DNA of 30,117 nucleotides from an uncultured Clostridia bacterium (lineage in GTDB: Bacteria > Bacillota > Clostridia > Peptostreptococcales > Anaerovoracaceae): assembly GCA_938009115.1 (NCBI GenBank), contig CALLHZ010000077.1, forward strand, positions 1 to 30,117, given 5' to 3'. The translations under genes were made by a program, and so were the position numbers. Below the pieces are notes generated by a model that did no database searches, was not told where the DNA came from, and saw only the letters and a program-made list of their open reading frames with translations. Numbering within the stretch: position 1 is the first letter of the stretch; each line of letters opens with the position of its first letter. This document shows, one piece after another, positions 14,876 through 23,468 of the stretch.

Positions 14876-16673
14876 CGTACTTCAGCACAGCGGTAAAGGC
14901 TTCCTGCGGGACCTCTACACTGCCGAACTGGCGCATGCGCTTCTTTCCCTCTTTCTGCTTTTCCAGCAGTTTTTTCTTTCGGGAAATGTCGCCGCCGTAG
15001 CACTTGGCCAGGACATCCTTCCTGTACGCCCGAACCGTCTCCCTGGCGATCACCTTCTGACCGATGGAAGCCTGGATCGGCACCTCAAACTGGTGCATGG
15101 GGATCACTTCCTTGAGCTTTTCACAAACAAACCGGCCCCGCTGATAGGCCTTGGATTCGTGGACGATCATGGATAAAGCATCCACGACCTCCCGGTTCAG
15201 CAAAATATCCATTTTGACCAGTTGAGATTTCTGATAATGAGAGAATTCATAGTCCAGGGATCCATATCCACGGGTCTTGGATTTCAGGGCGTCGAAAAAG
15301 TCGTAGATCACTTCGTTCAGCGGCATCTGATAATGAAGGGCTACCCGGGTCTCCGTCAGGTATTCCATATGCTCCATCACGCCCCGCCGATCCTGGCAAA
15401 GTTCCATGATGGCGCCTACATATTCCTTGGGCAGCATGATGGTGGCTTTGACCATGGGTTCCTCGATATGCGTATAGGTCATGGGCGCCGGGAGATTGGA
15501 GGGATTTTGAATCATCTGCTCCGACCCGTCGTTCATGACTACTTTGTAAATGACGCTGGGCGAGGTGGTGATGATCTCCAGATCAAATTCACGCTCCAGC
15601 CGCTCCACGATGATCTCCATGTGCAAAAGCCCGAGAAATCCACAGCGAAAACCGAAGCCCAAAGCGGTGGAGGATTCCGGCTCAAACAGCAATGCCGCGT
15701 CGTTTACCTGAAGCTTTTCCAGGCAGTCCTTGACGTTTTCGTATTTTTCGCCTTCTGCCGGATAAACGCCGCAATAAACCATCGGCTGAACTTTTTTGTA
15801 TCCGTGGAGCGCTTCCGGCGCAGGATCTCTGTCCAGCGTGATCGTATCACCTACTCTGGCGTCCGACACCTGCTTGATGCTGGCGCAAAGGTAACCCACG
15901 GAACCCGCAGAAAGACAAGGCACCGGAGTCTGGACCGGTGAACTGACCCCAACCTCCGTCACTTCGTAAACCTTTTTGGTGTTCATGAGGCGGATCATGT
16001 CGCCGACGCGAACAGAACCGTCGAAGATCCGCGTATATATAACCACTCCTTTATAATTGTCGTAATAGGAATCAAATATCAGCGCCTTCAGCTTGCCCTC
16101 CGGATCCCCTTTGGGCGCCGGGACTTTCGCAACGACCTCTTCGAGCACGGCCTCGATATTGAGCCCTTCTTTCGCCGAGATCCGCGGCGCGTGCTCCGCC
16201 TGGATGCCGATGACATCCTCGATCTCCTGGATCACCTCTTCGGGACGAGCAGACGCCAGGTCGATTTTGTTGATGACCGGGACGATTTCCAGGTTCTCTT
16301 CGAGAGCAAGGTAAACGTTGGCCAGTGTCTGGGCTTCCACGCCCTGCGTGGCATCCACGATCAGCACTGCGCCTTCACAGGCTGCAAGGCTCCGCGAGAC
16401 TTCATAGGTGAAGTCCACGTGGCCCGGCGTATCGATCAGATTGAATATATAGTCATGTCCGTCTTTGGCATGATAAAGCAACCGGGTCGCCTGAAGCTTG
16501 ATGGTGATCCCCCGCTCCCGTTCCAGGTCCATATTATCCAGGAATTGCTCCCGCATATCCCGCGGCGCTACGGAGCCTGTGGATTCCAAAAGACGATCCG
16601 CCAGCGTAGATTTGCCGTGGTCGATATGGGCAATGATGCAGAAATTTCTGATATAGGCTTGATCGTTTTTCAT
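14862..16673 (-). CDS. lepA: Elongation factor 4 (LepA), ribosome back-translocase GTPase
   Basis: This 603-residue translational GTPase has G1 AHIDHGKST (15-23), G3 DTPGH, G4 NKID, elongation-factor domains II and III, the EFG_V-like domain, and the LepA-only C-terminal domain containing GSVEVPQEAF. Length and order match EF4, which acts on stalled or mis-translocated ribosomes at the membrane and cytosol. GGAGG lies 4 bases before the ATG at 16673. It begins the minus-strand block lepA-hemW-glpK and has its own promoter back-to-back with rpsT. Confidence 0.97.
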   Translation of the reverse strand: MKNDQAYIRNFCIIAHIDHGKSTLADRLLESTGSVAPRDMREQFLDNMDLERERGITIKLQATRLLYHAKDGHDYIFNLIDTPGHVDFTYEVSRSLAACEGAVLIVDATQGVEAQTLANVYLALEENLEIVPVINKIDLASARPEEVIQEIEDVIGIQAEHAPRISAKEGLNIEAVLEEVVAKVPAPKGDPEGKLKALIFDSYYDNYKGVVIYTRIFDGSVRVGDMIRLMNTKKVYEVTEVGVSSPVQTPVPCLSAGSVGYLCASIKQVSDARVGDTITLDRDPAPEALHGYKKVQPMVYCGVYPAEGEKYENVKDCLEKLQVNDAALLFEPESSTALGFGFRCGFLGLLHMEIIVERLEREFDLEIITTSPSVIYKVVMNDGSEQMIQNPSNLPAPMTYTHIEEPMVKATIMLPKEYVGAIMELCQDRRGVMEHMEYLTETRVALHYQMPLNEVIYDFFDALKSKTRGYGSLDYEFSHYQKSQLVKMDILLNREVVDALSMIVHESKAYQRGRFVCEKLKEVIPMHQFEVPIQASIGQKVIARETVRAYRKDVLAKCYGGDISRKKKLLEKQKEGKKRMRQFGSVEVPQEAFTAVLKYDDNK

Positions 16674-16702
16674 GAGTCCTCCGATTGATTCTGTCTCACT
16701 GT

Positions 16703-16731
16703 ATTATATGGCATCGATGTTTCTCTCACAA
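16703..16731 (-). promoter_or_regulatory. Sigma-A promoter for lepA
   Basis: On the minus strand TTGTGA (16726-16731) and a perfect TATAAT (16703-16708) are separated by 17 bases, giving a leader of about 20-25 bases before the lepA start codon. Confidence 0.6.
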
Positions 16732-16760
16732 GAAGAAATTAGGGCTTGCATTCCCTCCAT

Positions 16761-16769
16761 TGGTATAAT
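16761..16769 (+). promoter_or_regulatory. Extended -10 promoter for rpsT
   Basis: TGGTATAAT (16761-16769) is a perfect extended -10 element. No good -35 box is seen at 16-18 bases, which is usual for this promoter type. Start near 16776 gives a leader of about 37 bases. Confidence 0.6.
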
Positions 16770-16812
16770 ATACTTCAAGTTGCGATATTTTAAGAAAGTG
16801 GGGTGAAAAAGT

Positions 16813-17082
16813 ATGGCAAATATCAAATCTGCCAAGAAGAGAATCAGTGTTATCACGAAAAAGACGGCAACCAACAGAAGAGTCAAGAATCATCTGAAAG
16901 CCGTGATCCGGAATTTTGACAAAGCGCTGGCGGAAGGCAATTTCGACGCTGCATCCGAAAAGCTTGCATTGGCCGACAAAAAGCTGAAGCAGGCCGCAGC
17001 CAAGGGAACGATCCACAAGAACACAGCTTCCAGAAAAATTTCCAGAATGGCACTGGCATTCAACAAAGCGAAGGCAGAATAA
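16813..17082 (+). CDS. rpsT: 30S ribosomal protein S20 (bS20)
   Basis: This 89-residue small-subunit protein begins MANIKSAKKRI and matches bS20 along its length: a highly basic, all-helical protein with NRRVKNHLKAVIRNFDKAL, the KLKQAAAKGTIHKNTASRK motif, and a short C-terminal helix. The ATG at 16813 follows a GGGGTGA site. It is a single-gene unit, divergent from lepA, which is its common arrangement in Firmicutes, and ends at its own terminator. Confidence 0.97.
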   Translation: MANIKSAKKRISVITKKTATNRRVKNHLKAVIRNFDKALAEGNFDAASEKLALADKKLKQAAAKGTIHKNTASRKISRMALAFNKAKAE

Positions 17083-17129
17083 TCTCACCCGTCCCCCACA
17101 CGTGCATAAGTTCAATGCACACCAAATAT

Positions 17130-17159
17130 AAAACCGGGAAGTGTCTCCCCGGTTTTTTT
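17130..17159. terminator. Terminator between rpsT and rpe
   Basis: AAACCGGG (17131-17138) pairs with CCCGGTTT (17148-17155) around a 9-base loop and is followed by further T residues on the plus strand. On the minus strand the stem is followed by a TTTTAT tract, so it can also end the long queH-rpe operon (rpe stop at 17194). Confidence 0.88.
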
Positions 17160-17193
17160 ATTGTCGATTTCGCGCCTGCTTGCGGGATCTGGG

Positions 17194-17850
17194 TCAATCT
17201 GCAAGAAGCTTCACAAAGTCCCGCACCTGCTGCTCCACATCTTCCGCGCAGAACACAGCAGCGCCGGCGACCAGGATATCCACGCCGGCTTCCTTGAGCT
17301 GGGCAGCATTGTCCAGATTAACGCCCCCATCCAATTGGATCAGCAGCTCCGGATGGCGCTCTTTTCTCATATCATTCAGCTTTTTTATCTTCTCCCAGGT
17401 GGACGGAATGAATTTTTGTCCGCCGAAACCGGGATTCACAGACATGATCAGCACCAGGTCAAGATCCTCGAAAACATACTCCAGCGTCTCCGGCGGAGTA
17501 GCAGGATTGAGAGCCACACCGGCTTTCACCCCCAGGGATTTGATCTGCTGGATCGTCCGGTGCAAGTGAAGACAAGCCTCCTGATGCACCACGATAAACC
17601 CGGTCTGGGGCGTCACGAACTCTGAAAGCAGCAGTTCCGGCCGCTGGATCATCAGGTGGATGTCGAAAGGCAGGCCGGTCTTGCCGACCAGGCTCCGAAC
17701 CACCGGTTGCCCGAAGGTGATATTGGGGACGAAGGTGCCATCCATGATATCCATGTGGATATATTGTGCGCCGCCTCTCTCCGCTGCGGAGATTTGTTCG
17801 CCCAGTTTTGAAAAATCCGCCGACAGCAGGGACGGCGCCAATTGAGCCAT
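17194..17850 (-). CDS. rpe: Ribulose-phosphate 3-epimerase
   Basis: This 218-residue TIM-barrel enzyme interconverts ribulose 5-phosphate and xylulose 5-phosphate in the pentose phosphate pathway. The metal and catalytic residues are in place: His32 and Asp34 (HMDIMDG), His65 (DIHLMI) and Asp174 (LDGGV); the NPGFGGQKF phosphate loop is intact. An AGGAGG site overlapping the rsgA stop lies 5 bases before the ATG at 17850. The rsgA-rpe order at the end of the prpC-prkC block is standard in Firmicutes. It is the last gene of this operon before the shared terminator. Confidence 0.96.
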   Translation of the reverse strand: MAQLAPSLLSADFSKLGEQISAAERGGAQYIHMDIMDGTFVPNITFGQPVVRSLVGKTGLPFDIHLMIQRPELLLSEFVTPQTGFIVVHQEACLHLHRTIQQIKSLGVKAGVALNPATPPETLEYVFEDLDLVLIMSVNPGFGGQKFIPSTWEKIKKLNDMRKERHPELLIQLDGGVNLDNAAQLKEAGVDILVAGAAVFCAEDVEQQVRDFVKLLAD

Positions 17851-17859
17851 AGCTTCCTC

Positions 17860-18723
17860 CTAATACTTCTTTCTTGACCGGATCTCTTTGAGCATTTCCT
17901 GATAAGAGCGATAGCGGCTGGAGTGGATCTGACCGGCTTCTACAGCCTGACGGACCGCGCAATCCGGTTCCGAAAAATGACGGCAATCCTGGAATCTGCA
18001 GCCGCCGCTGTGCGCCTGGATCTCCGGAAAACAGCGAGCCAAGGCAGCTTCCTCGATCAACTCCGGGTCATAGGATGTAAACCCAGGCGTATCAAACAGC
18101 TTCAGGCCCTTCCCTGTAAAAAGCTCCGTATGCCGCGTCGTATGGCGCCCCCGGGCTGTTTTCGTGCTGATCGTGCCGGTCGGGTTTATTTCGCTTTCCA
18201 TCAGCAGGTTCAGGAGAGTGGATTTTCCTGCGCCCGAAGGACCTGCCAGGGCGGCTTGCGTCCCCAGAAGAGCGTCTTTGAGACTGCCGATGCCTTCGCC
18301 GGTCTTGCCGCTCACAAAGTGTACAGGGTAAACATCCCGATAGATTTCATCCACTTTGCCCCGGGCCTGCGCGTCAACCAGATCTATTTTGTTGACACAA
18401 AGCAGCACACGGGCTCCGGCCAGCTCCGCCGTCACCGCAAACAAATCCGCCAGATAAAAGTTCGGGTCAGGGTCTTTGGCGGCAATCACCAGAACCATGG
18501 TTTCCACGTTGGCCACCGGCGGCCGTCGGAATGAATTGGTACGGGGCAGGATCTCGTCGATCGTCGCTTGTCCGTCTGCGGAAAATTCGATCCGCACCCG
18601 ATCCCCCACTGCAGGGATCATCCCTCCCCTGCGCAGGATCCCCCGCGCCCGGCACTCGTGCAGCCCGCTTTCGGTCTCCACGTAATAGAACCCGCCAATG
18701 CCTTTTACGATTACCCCTGTCAT
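17860..18723 (-). CDS. rsgA: Small ribosomal subunit biogenesis GTPase RsgA
   Basis: This 287-residue circularly permuted GTPase checks late 30S subunit maturation. Domains: an N-terminal OB fold (1 to about 65); the permuted GTPase with G4 NKID at 111-114 before G1 GPSGAGKS at 161-168 and G3 DTPG at 211-214; and a C-terminal zinc module with Cys242, Cys247, His249 and Cys255. The switch region STKTARGRHTTRHTEL is typical. Its ATG at 18723 immediately follows the prkC stop (TAGATG), with GGAG a few bases upstream, so translation is coupled. The kinase next to it is a plausible regulator of RsgA, as reported in other Firmicutes. Confidence 0.96.
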   Translation of the reverse strand: MTGVIVKGIGGFYYVETESGLHECRARGILRRGGMIPAVGDRVRIEFSADGQATIDEILPRTNSFRRPPVANVETMVLVIAAKDPDPNFYLADLFAVTAELAGARVLLCVNKIDLVDAQARGKVDEIYRDVYPVHFVSGKTGEGIGSLKDALLGTQAALAGPSGAGKSTLLNLLMESEINPTGTISTKTARGRHTTRHTELFTGKGLKLFDTPGFTSYDPELIEEAALARCFPEIQAHSGGCRFQDCRHFSEPDCAVRQAVEAGQIHSSRYRSYQEMLKEIRSRKKY

Positions 18724-20718
18724 CTACTCCACTTCCCGGCTGAGAAAATCAACCGTAAGATCATATACCAGCGCATTGTCATACCAGACTTTTACCGTGC
18801 CGTTCCTTCCGGCGCCGCTGACACTGATGACTTCCGTTCCGTCAGATTTGCTTCTGGGCTCCTTATTGATGGGTGTCCGGGGGTCAAAGACGCCATCGGC
18901 CACATTGACAGTCAGCAAAAACTCCTCTTTGTCCGCCAGCGAAAAATCCAATGTGATGGCCACGGAATTCTGCTCCTCCGCAGGTTCTTCGTCTGGTAAA
19001 GCCGGTTCAGTTCCCGCGCCGGCTCTGGATACCACCAGATCCACTTCGATGGGCTCCGTAACAGTGGTCCCGGGCCCGGGACTATGAGAGACGACACTGT
19101 CCTCTTCCACGGAAGGATTGTCAACATAAGTGATGGCGCCCAGCGACAAACCCATGCTTTCGATAATCAGCTTGGCTTCTTCCAGCGGTTTTCCACGAAG
19201 GTCGATGACCTCGAATTCGCCGAATTCCGGGCCCAGGCTGACCTGCAGGTTGACGGATCCCCCGTTTGCCAGGGTTGTTCCCCTGGCGGGGTTCTGGGAT
19301 ATGACGATGCCTGCCGGAACATCTTCGCTGTTGACTTCTGTCACAGTTCCGGTTTTATACCCATACGTTTCCAAAATATATTTTGCGCCGGACAGCGGCT
19401 TTCCCTCCACGGAAGGCACGTTCCCGTCCACTTCCCCTTTGCTCAGGTTTACACGGATGGTGATCCCCGGTTTCACGACAGCCTCCGCCTTCGGCGTCTG
19501 GGACATGATCTCGCCCTCTTCGTAAACGTTGCTGGGCAGTTCCATATCCACCTCTAAAAGGAGACCGGCAGGAGACAAAGCCTCGGCGGCCTCTTCCTGA
19601 GTCATGCCCACCAGATCTGGCACCTGGACATCGTCGGCAGCAGAAGCGCCCATGATCGCCTTGTATATGATGCCGCTGGCCGGGATCGCCAGCGCCAGGG
19701 CCAGCACGATGACCGCCAGTTTTTCGGGGTGGAACACCACCTTCTTTTTACTCTTTTTCTTTCCGCTCTGCCCTGCTGTATGTTTGATGGCCGTACCCTC
19801 CCCTGTCTTCTGGTCTCCTGCTGCGGATAGCCCGTTCGCCGGCGGAACGGACATCGCGCTGCGGCCGTTGTCCCCCGCCAGTCCGGCTACCGGCTTGGAA
19901 TATTTGACGAAATTCAACGCAGTGATCATTTCTTCGGCGCTTTTATAACGGTTGATCTGCAGTTTGCTGGTCGCCCGCATGACGATCTCTTCCAGATCCG
20001 CGGGAATATCAGGATTATGCCTGGAAGGCGGCAGCATGGCTTCATTCATGTGCTTGACTGCCACAGCCACGGCGTTTTCTCCGTCAAAAGGAACTTTTCC
20101 GGTCAGCATCTCATATAAAACGATCCCCAAAGCGTAAATGTCGGACTTCTCGTCCACATAGCCTCCCCGGGCTTGCTCAGGCGAAAAATAGTGGACCGAT
20201 CCCATGACGGCCTCTTGCTGAGAACCCACAAGCGTGCCGGTGGAGATGGCTTTTGCGATGCCAAAATCCGTGATCTTTGCCACCCCTTCCGCCGTGAGCA
20301 TGATATTGTGGGGCTTAACGTCGCGATGAATCAGCTGATGCTTGTGGGCGGCAGCCAGGGCCGAGGCCACCTGCCGGGTGATCGTCGCGGCCCGGCGGGG
20401 ATCCAATGGCCCCTCTTCCTTGATGATCTGGGACAACGGCTTCCCGTCGATCAGTTCCATGACGATATAATAAATATTCCCTTCTTTGCCAACATCGTAG
20501 ACATTGACGATATTGGGATGAACCAACCCTGCCGCCGTCTGGGATTCCCTCCGGAAGCTTTCGATAAATACCAGGTCTTTCGTAAACTCCGGCTTCAGGA
20601 TCTTGATGGCGACCTGACGGTTCAACAGCCTGTCTCTTGCTTTGAAGACAACGGCCATTCCGCCTTCGCCGATCTTTCCTGCCAATTCGTATCTGCCGGC
20701 CAGTATTCTGCTACCCAT
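18724..20718 (-). CDS. prkC: PASTA-domain Ser/Thr protein kinase (PrkC/Stk type)
   Basis: This 664-residue membrane kinase senses cell-wall fragments and phosphorylates cytoplasmic proteins. Kinase domain (about 10-270): glycine loop GEGGMAVVF, Lys39, Glu58, HRDVKPHN with Asp133, DFG at 151-153 and SPEQARG. A lysine-rich juxtamembrane stretch (KKKSKKK) precedes one transmembrane segment (about 334-354). Three external PASTA repeats cover about 364-565, followed by a 99-residue tail (566-664) of Glu-rich linker and a small beta-rich domain. GGGAGG lies 8 bases before the ATG at 20718, and prpC ends 15 bases upstream. The order prpC-prkC-rsgA-rpe is the standard Firmicutes arrangement. Confidence 0.96.
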   Translation of the reverse strand: MGSRILAGRYELAGKIGEGGMAVVFKARDRLLNRQVAIKILKPEFTKDLVFIESFRRESQTAAGLVHPNIVNVYDVGKEGNIYYIVMELIDGKPLSQIIKEEGPLDPRRAATITRQVASALAAAHKHQLIHRDVKPHNIMLTAEGVAKITDFGIAKAISTGTLVGSQQEAVMGSVHYFSPEQARGGYVDEKSDIYALGIVLYEMLTGKVPFDGENAVAVAVKHMNEAMLPPSRHNPDIPADLEEIVMRATSKLQINRYKSAEEMITALNFVKYSKPVAGLAGDNGRSAMSVPPANGLSAAGDQKTGEGTAIKHTAGQSGKKKSKKKVVFHPEKLAVIVLALALAIPASGIIYKAIMGASAADDVQVPDLVGMTQEEAAEALSPAGLLLEVDMELPSNVYEEGEIMSQTPKAEAVVKPGITIRVNLSKGEVDGNVPSVEGKPLSGAKYILETYGYKTGTVTEVNSEDVPAGIVISQNPARGTTLANGGSVNLQVSLGPEFGEFEVIDLRGKPLEEAKLIIESMGLSLGAITYVDNPSVEEDSVVSHSPGPGTTVTEPIEVDLVVSRAGAGTEPALPDEEPAEEQNSVAITLDFSLADKEEFLLTVNVADGVFDPRTPINKEPRSKSDGTEVISVSGAGRNGTVKVWYDNALVYDLTVDFLSREVE

Positions 20719-20733
20719 GCATCGTTCCTCCCG

Positions 20734-21465
20734 TTACTGTATCTTGATGCAGATGACGGAGATGTTGTCTTTCCCGCCTCGCTGATTTGCTTCATCTACC
20801 AATTCTGTAGCCAGGCGATGCATCGTTTGGGCGCTTTTGCTCAGTTCAAAAATCCGCTCCGATTCCAATTCTCCGTGGAGCCCGTCCGTACAGAGCAGGA
20901 TGATGTCGCCCGGAAAGGTGTCAAACCGGAAAAAGTCCGGCATCACATCGGGCTCGCCGCCGATGGCGCGGGTGATCATGTTCCGGTCCGGGTGCGCCAT
21001 AGCCTGCTCTTTCGTGAGCAACCCGGACTTGATCAGGGATTGCACACAAGTGTGATCCTCTGTGATCTGCCGGATCCCGTCTTTCCGTATCAAATACGCC
21101 CGGCTGTCGCCCACGTTCACCACATAGGCAACGCCCTCCTTGAGGTAACAAAGGACTGCCGTTGTGGCCATTCCTTCGTTTTCTCCTTCTCGTTGGGCTT
21201 TTTTATAAATCAATTCGTTGGCCCCCGCAAAGCATTTCTCAAAATATCTGCGAAGGTTGGATTTCCCGTTGACATCCGACAGCGGATGCAGCGCTACGTA
21301 CTGAGCGATATACCCTACGGCCATGCGGCTGGCCAGTTCACCGGAATTGTGACCGCCTACGCCGTCCGCAACGATATAAAGCTGCTGCTGGGGGAGCACG
21401 AACAAGGCATCTTCGTTCCCTTCCCGGCGCACCCCTCTGTCGGTTTTGAATCCTACGCTAATCAT
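20734..21465 (-). CDS. prpC: PP2C-family Ser/Thr protein phosphatase (PrpC/Stp)
   Basis: This 243-residue phosphatase would reverse phosphorylation made by the neighbouring PASTA kinase. The metal-binding PP2C motifs are all present: RGVRREGNEDA (Asp19), ADGVGGH (Asp34), MATTAV, NVGDSRAYL, the IITRAIG-type (MITRAIGGE) motif, LCTDGLHGEL and KDNISV. The length is normal for the bacterial form without extra domains. GAGGAGG lies 4 bases before the ATG at 21465, and the gene overlaps the end of rsmB by 8 bases. In many Firmicutes rlmN lies between rsmB and prpC; it is absent here. Confidence 0.96.
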   Translation of the reverse strand: MISVGFKTDRGVRREGNEDALFVLPQQQLYIVADGVGGHNSGELASRMAVGYIAQYVALHPLSDVNGKSNLRRYFEKCFAGANELIYKKAQREGENEGMATTAVLCYLKEGVAYVVNVGDSRAYLIRKDGIRQITEDHTCVQSLIKSGLLTKEQAMAHPDRNMITRAIGGEPDVMPDFFRFDTFPGDIILLCTDGLHGELESERIFELSKSAQTMHRLATELVDEANQRGGKDNISVICIKIQ

Positions 21466-22744
21466 TCTGCCTCCTCATCAGACAGATATAGAAACCATCG
21501 GTTCCGTGGGTGGAAGGCAGCAGCTGGAGCTGTTTTTCCTTCGCGAACACCGGATGCGATGCGAGAAACATGTCTGTGACCTTTTCGTTTTCCAAAGGGC
21601 TGACAGTGCAAGTACTGTAGAGCAGCCGCCCGCCGTTTTTTACGTATCTGCATGACACCGAAAGCAACTCGGATTGGATCCGGCTCAGCGTTTTGATTTT
21701 CTCTCCGCAAGATTGAAGCTTGATCTCCGGCTTTCTGCGGATCACGCCAAGACCGCTGCAGGGAGCGTCGACCCAGACTGCGTCAGCCACGGAATCCATC
21801 CCAGGGTCGTATACCGTACCGTCTGCCGCAACGGGCCGGATCACGGAAATGCCCAAGCGACAGGCTTCTTCCCGAACCTGAGACAACTTTTCCGGATACA
21901 AGTCCCGGGCATACACACAGCCCTGGTTCCCCATTCGTTCAGCTGCCGCACAGGATTTGCCTCCGGGCGCCGCGCAAATATCCGCCAACACCTCGCCGGG
22001 TCTTGGATCCAGAAGCTTCACGGCCAACTGCGAGCTTTCATCCTGGACGGAAAAAAAACCGTCGCGGTAAAGCTGCCCTGTGAGAATATCGCCACCGGAA
22101 AGATGGACAGCGGTCTCTGTCAACGTACCCGCTTCCGGAGCATGGCCTTCGTCTGCCAGCGCCCGCATCAATGCGTCCCGAGTGTTCCTAAGCAGGTTCG
22201 TCCGCAGGCTCAAGGTCGGGACAGTCTGATTTGCTTCCAACAGTTCAAGGGTCATTTCCGCGCCATAAGCCGTTTTCCACATATCAATAATATCAGGATG
22301 GCAGGAATACCGCACAGACAAGTATGCGGTCTCCTCAGCCGGATCGGGCAAAACAGTGGCCTTTCCGTTTCGGATAAACGTCCGAAGCAATCCGTTGACG
22401 AATCCGCGCTGGCCTTTAAAAAACCGGCCTGCCAGCTTTACAGTTTCATCCACCGTCCCGTAGTCGGTGACGCCGTCCATCCACAGCAACTGATACAGCC
22501 CCATTCGCAGCAATATCCGAAGACCGGGTTTCATTCGGATCTTCGGATCCTTCAGCAGCCGGCCGATGTTGTAGTCCAGAAAAATCTGATTCCGAAGAAC
22601 ACCATAGACAAGCTCCCGCACAAAGCCAGGGGACCGGACCGCAGGATCCTGAACATACCGGTTGACGGCAAGGTTCGAATAAGCCCCCTTGGACTGTATC
22701 TCTCTCAATATCAGATATGCCGCATGGCGATCCTGGTCTGCCAT
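21458..22744 (-). CDS. rsmB: 16S rRNA (cytosine-967-C5)-methyltransferase
   Basis: This 428-residue RsmB (Sun) protein has an N-terminal NusB-like RNA-binding domain (about 1-135) and a C-terminal SAM methyltransferase domain. Catalytic motifs are present: CAAPGGKS for SAM binding, DAPCSGLG with one active-site cysteine, and YSTCTVSPLENE with the second. The GFFSVQDESSQLAV entry motif is typical. Its ATG at 22744 follows the yugP stop by 3 bases; no strong site is seen, so re-initiation is likely. It lies after fmt and yugP and before prpC, a usual Clostridia order. Confidence 0.96.
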   Translation of the reverse strand: MADQDRHAAYLILREIQSKGAYSNLAVNRYVQDPAVRSPGFVRELVYGVLRNQIFLDYNIGRLLKDPKIRMKPGLRILLRMGLYQLLWMDGVTDYGTVDETVKLAGRFFKGQRGFVNGLLRTFIRNGKATVLPDPAEETAYLSVRYSCHPDIIDMWKTAYGAEMTLELLEANQTVPTLSLRTNLLRNTRDALMRALADEGHAPEAGTLTETAVHLSGGDILTGQLYRDGFFSVQDESSQLAVKLLDPRPGEVLADICAAPGGKSCAAAERMGNQGCVYARDLYPEKLSQVREEACRLGISVIRPVAADGTVYDPGMDSVADAVWVDAPCSGLGVIRRKPEIKLQSCGEKIKTLSRIQSELLSVSCRYVKNGGRLLYSTCTVSPLENEKVTDMFLASHPVFAKEKQLQLLPSTHGTDGFYICLMRRQND

Positions 22745-22747
22745 TGC

Positions 22748-23431
22748 TCAGTCGCGCCGCATCAGAAATATCCGCAGCAGATTGGCTACGGCCATGGCCA
22801 GGGCAGCAATGTAAGTGAGCGCTGCGGCACTCAGCACCTTCTGAGCCGCATCGGCTTCCTGCTCATTGGAAACAGCGCCGACAGACACCAGTTGAGCGAT
22901 GGCCCGCCTGCTTGCGTCCAGTTCCACCGGAAGCGTTACAACATGAAAAACCACGACTCCCATGAAGAGGATGACGCCCAGATTGAAGAGCAGATCCCCC
23001 GTGCCGGAACCGATGATCAGGCCGATGAACAGCAAGGGCCAGGCAGCCATGGATCCGAGATTCACCACAGGCACGATGGCATTGCGAAACTTGAGCGGCG
23101 CATAGGAAGTGCTGTGCTGGATCGCATGGCCGGCCTCGTGGGCGGCAATGCTGATGGAAGCCACAGAAGGCGTGCCATACACCGCCTCGGAAAGATTCAT
23201 GGTCCGCTGCAGCGGATTATAATTGTCGGTCAGATTGCCCGCGATCCGATTGATCGGCACATCAGACAAGCCGTTGGCGTCCAGTATGAGACGGGCGACC
23301 TGGGCTCCGGTGAGGCCGGAGGTGTTGCGCACATTGGCATACCGCCTGTAAGCAGTCGCCACTTTCCCCTGAGCGTACATCGCAAACAGGATGGCAGGTA
23401 TCAATACGATCATTGAAGAATAGTATCCCAT
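22748..23431 (-). CDS. Zinc-dependent membrane metallopeptidase, YugP family
   Basis: This 227-residue protein of the YugP (DUF2268-like neutral zinc metallopeptidase) family has an N-terminal membrane segment (about 5-20), the zinc-binding HEAGHAIQ motif at 98-105, then hydrophobic segments at about 120-165 and 200-222. VPVVNLGSMAAWP and PVELDASRRA are family hallmarks; the Glu in PVELDAS is the likely third zinc ligand. AAGGGG lies 7 bases before the ATG at 23431. A perfect 10-bp inverted repeat lies just upstream. In Clostridia it commonly sits between fmt and rsmB. Its substrate is unknown. Confidence 0.93.
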   Translation of the reverse strand: MGYYSSMIVLIPAILFAMYAQGKVATAYRRYANVRNTSGLTGAQVARLILDANGLSDVPINRIAGNLTDNYNPLQRTMNLSEAVYGTPSVASISIAAHEAGHAIQHSTSYAPLKFRNAIVPVVNLGSMAAWPLLFIGLIIGSGTGDLLFNLGVILFMGVVVFHVVTLPVELDASRRAIAQLVSVGAVSNEQEADAAQKVLSAAALTYIAALAMAVANLLRIFLMRRD

Positions 23432-23447
23432 TTGATATCCCCTTTCC

Positions 23448-23468
23448 GTGAATCATGACATGATTCAC
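23448..23468. repeat. Perfect 21-base palindrome between fmt and yugP
   Basis: GTGAATCATG (23448-23457), one central A, and CATGATTCAC (23459-23468) are exact inverted copies. It covers the fmt stop codon and ends 6 bases before the yugP ribosome binding site. As RNA it could form an 8-bp stem with a 5-base loop; as DNA it could be an operator. Confidence 0.75.

Noticed and set aside
17102..17120. GTGCAT...ATGCAC inverted repeat after rpsT
   Set aside because: A 6-bp stem with no T tract, next to a much better terminator at 17130-17159.
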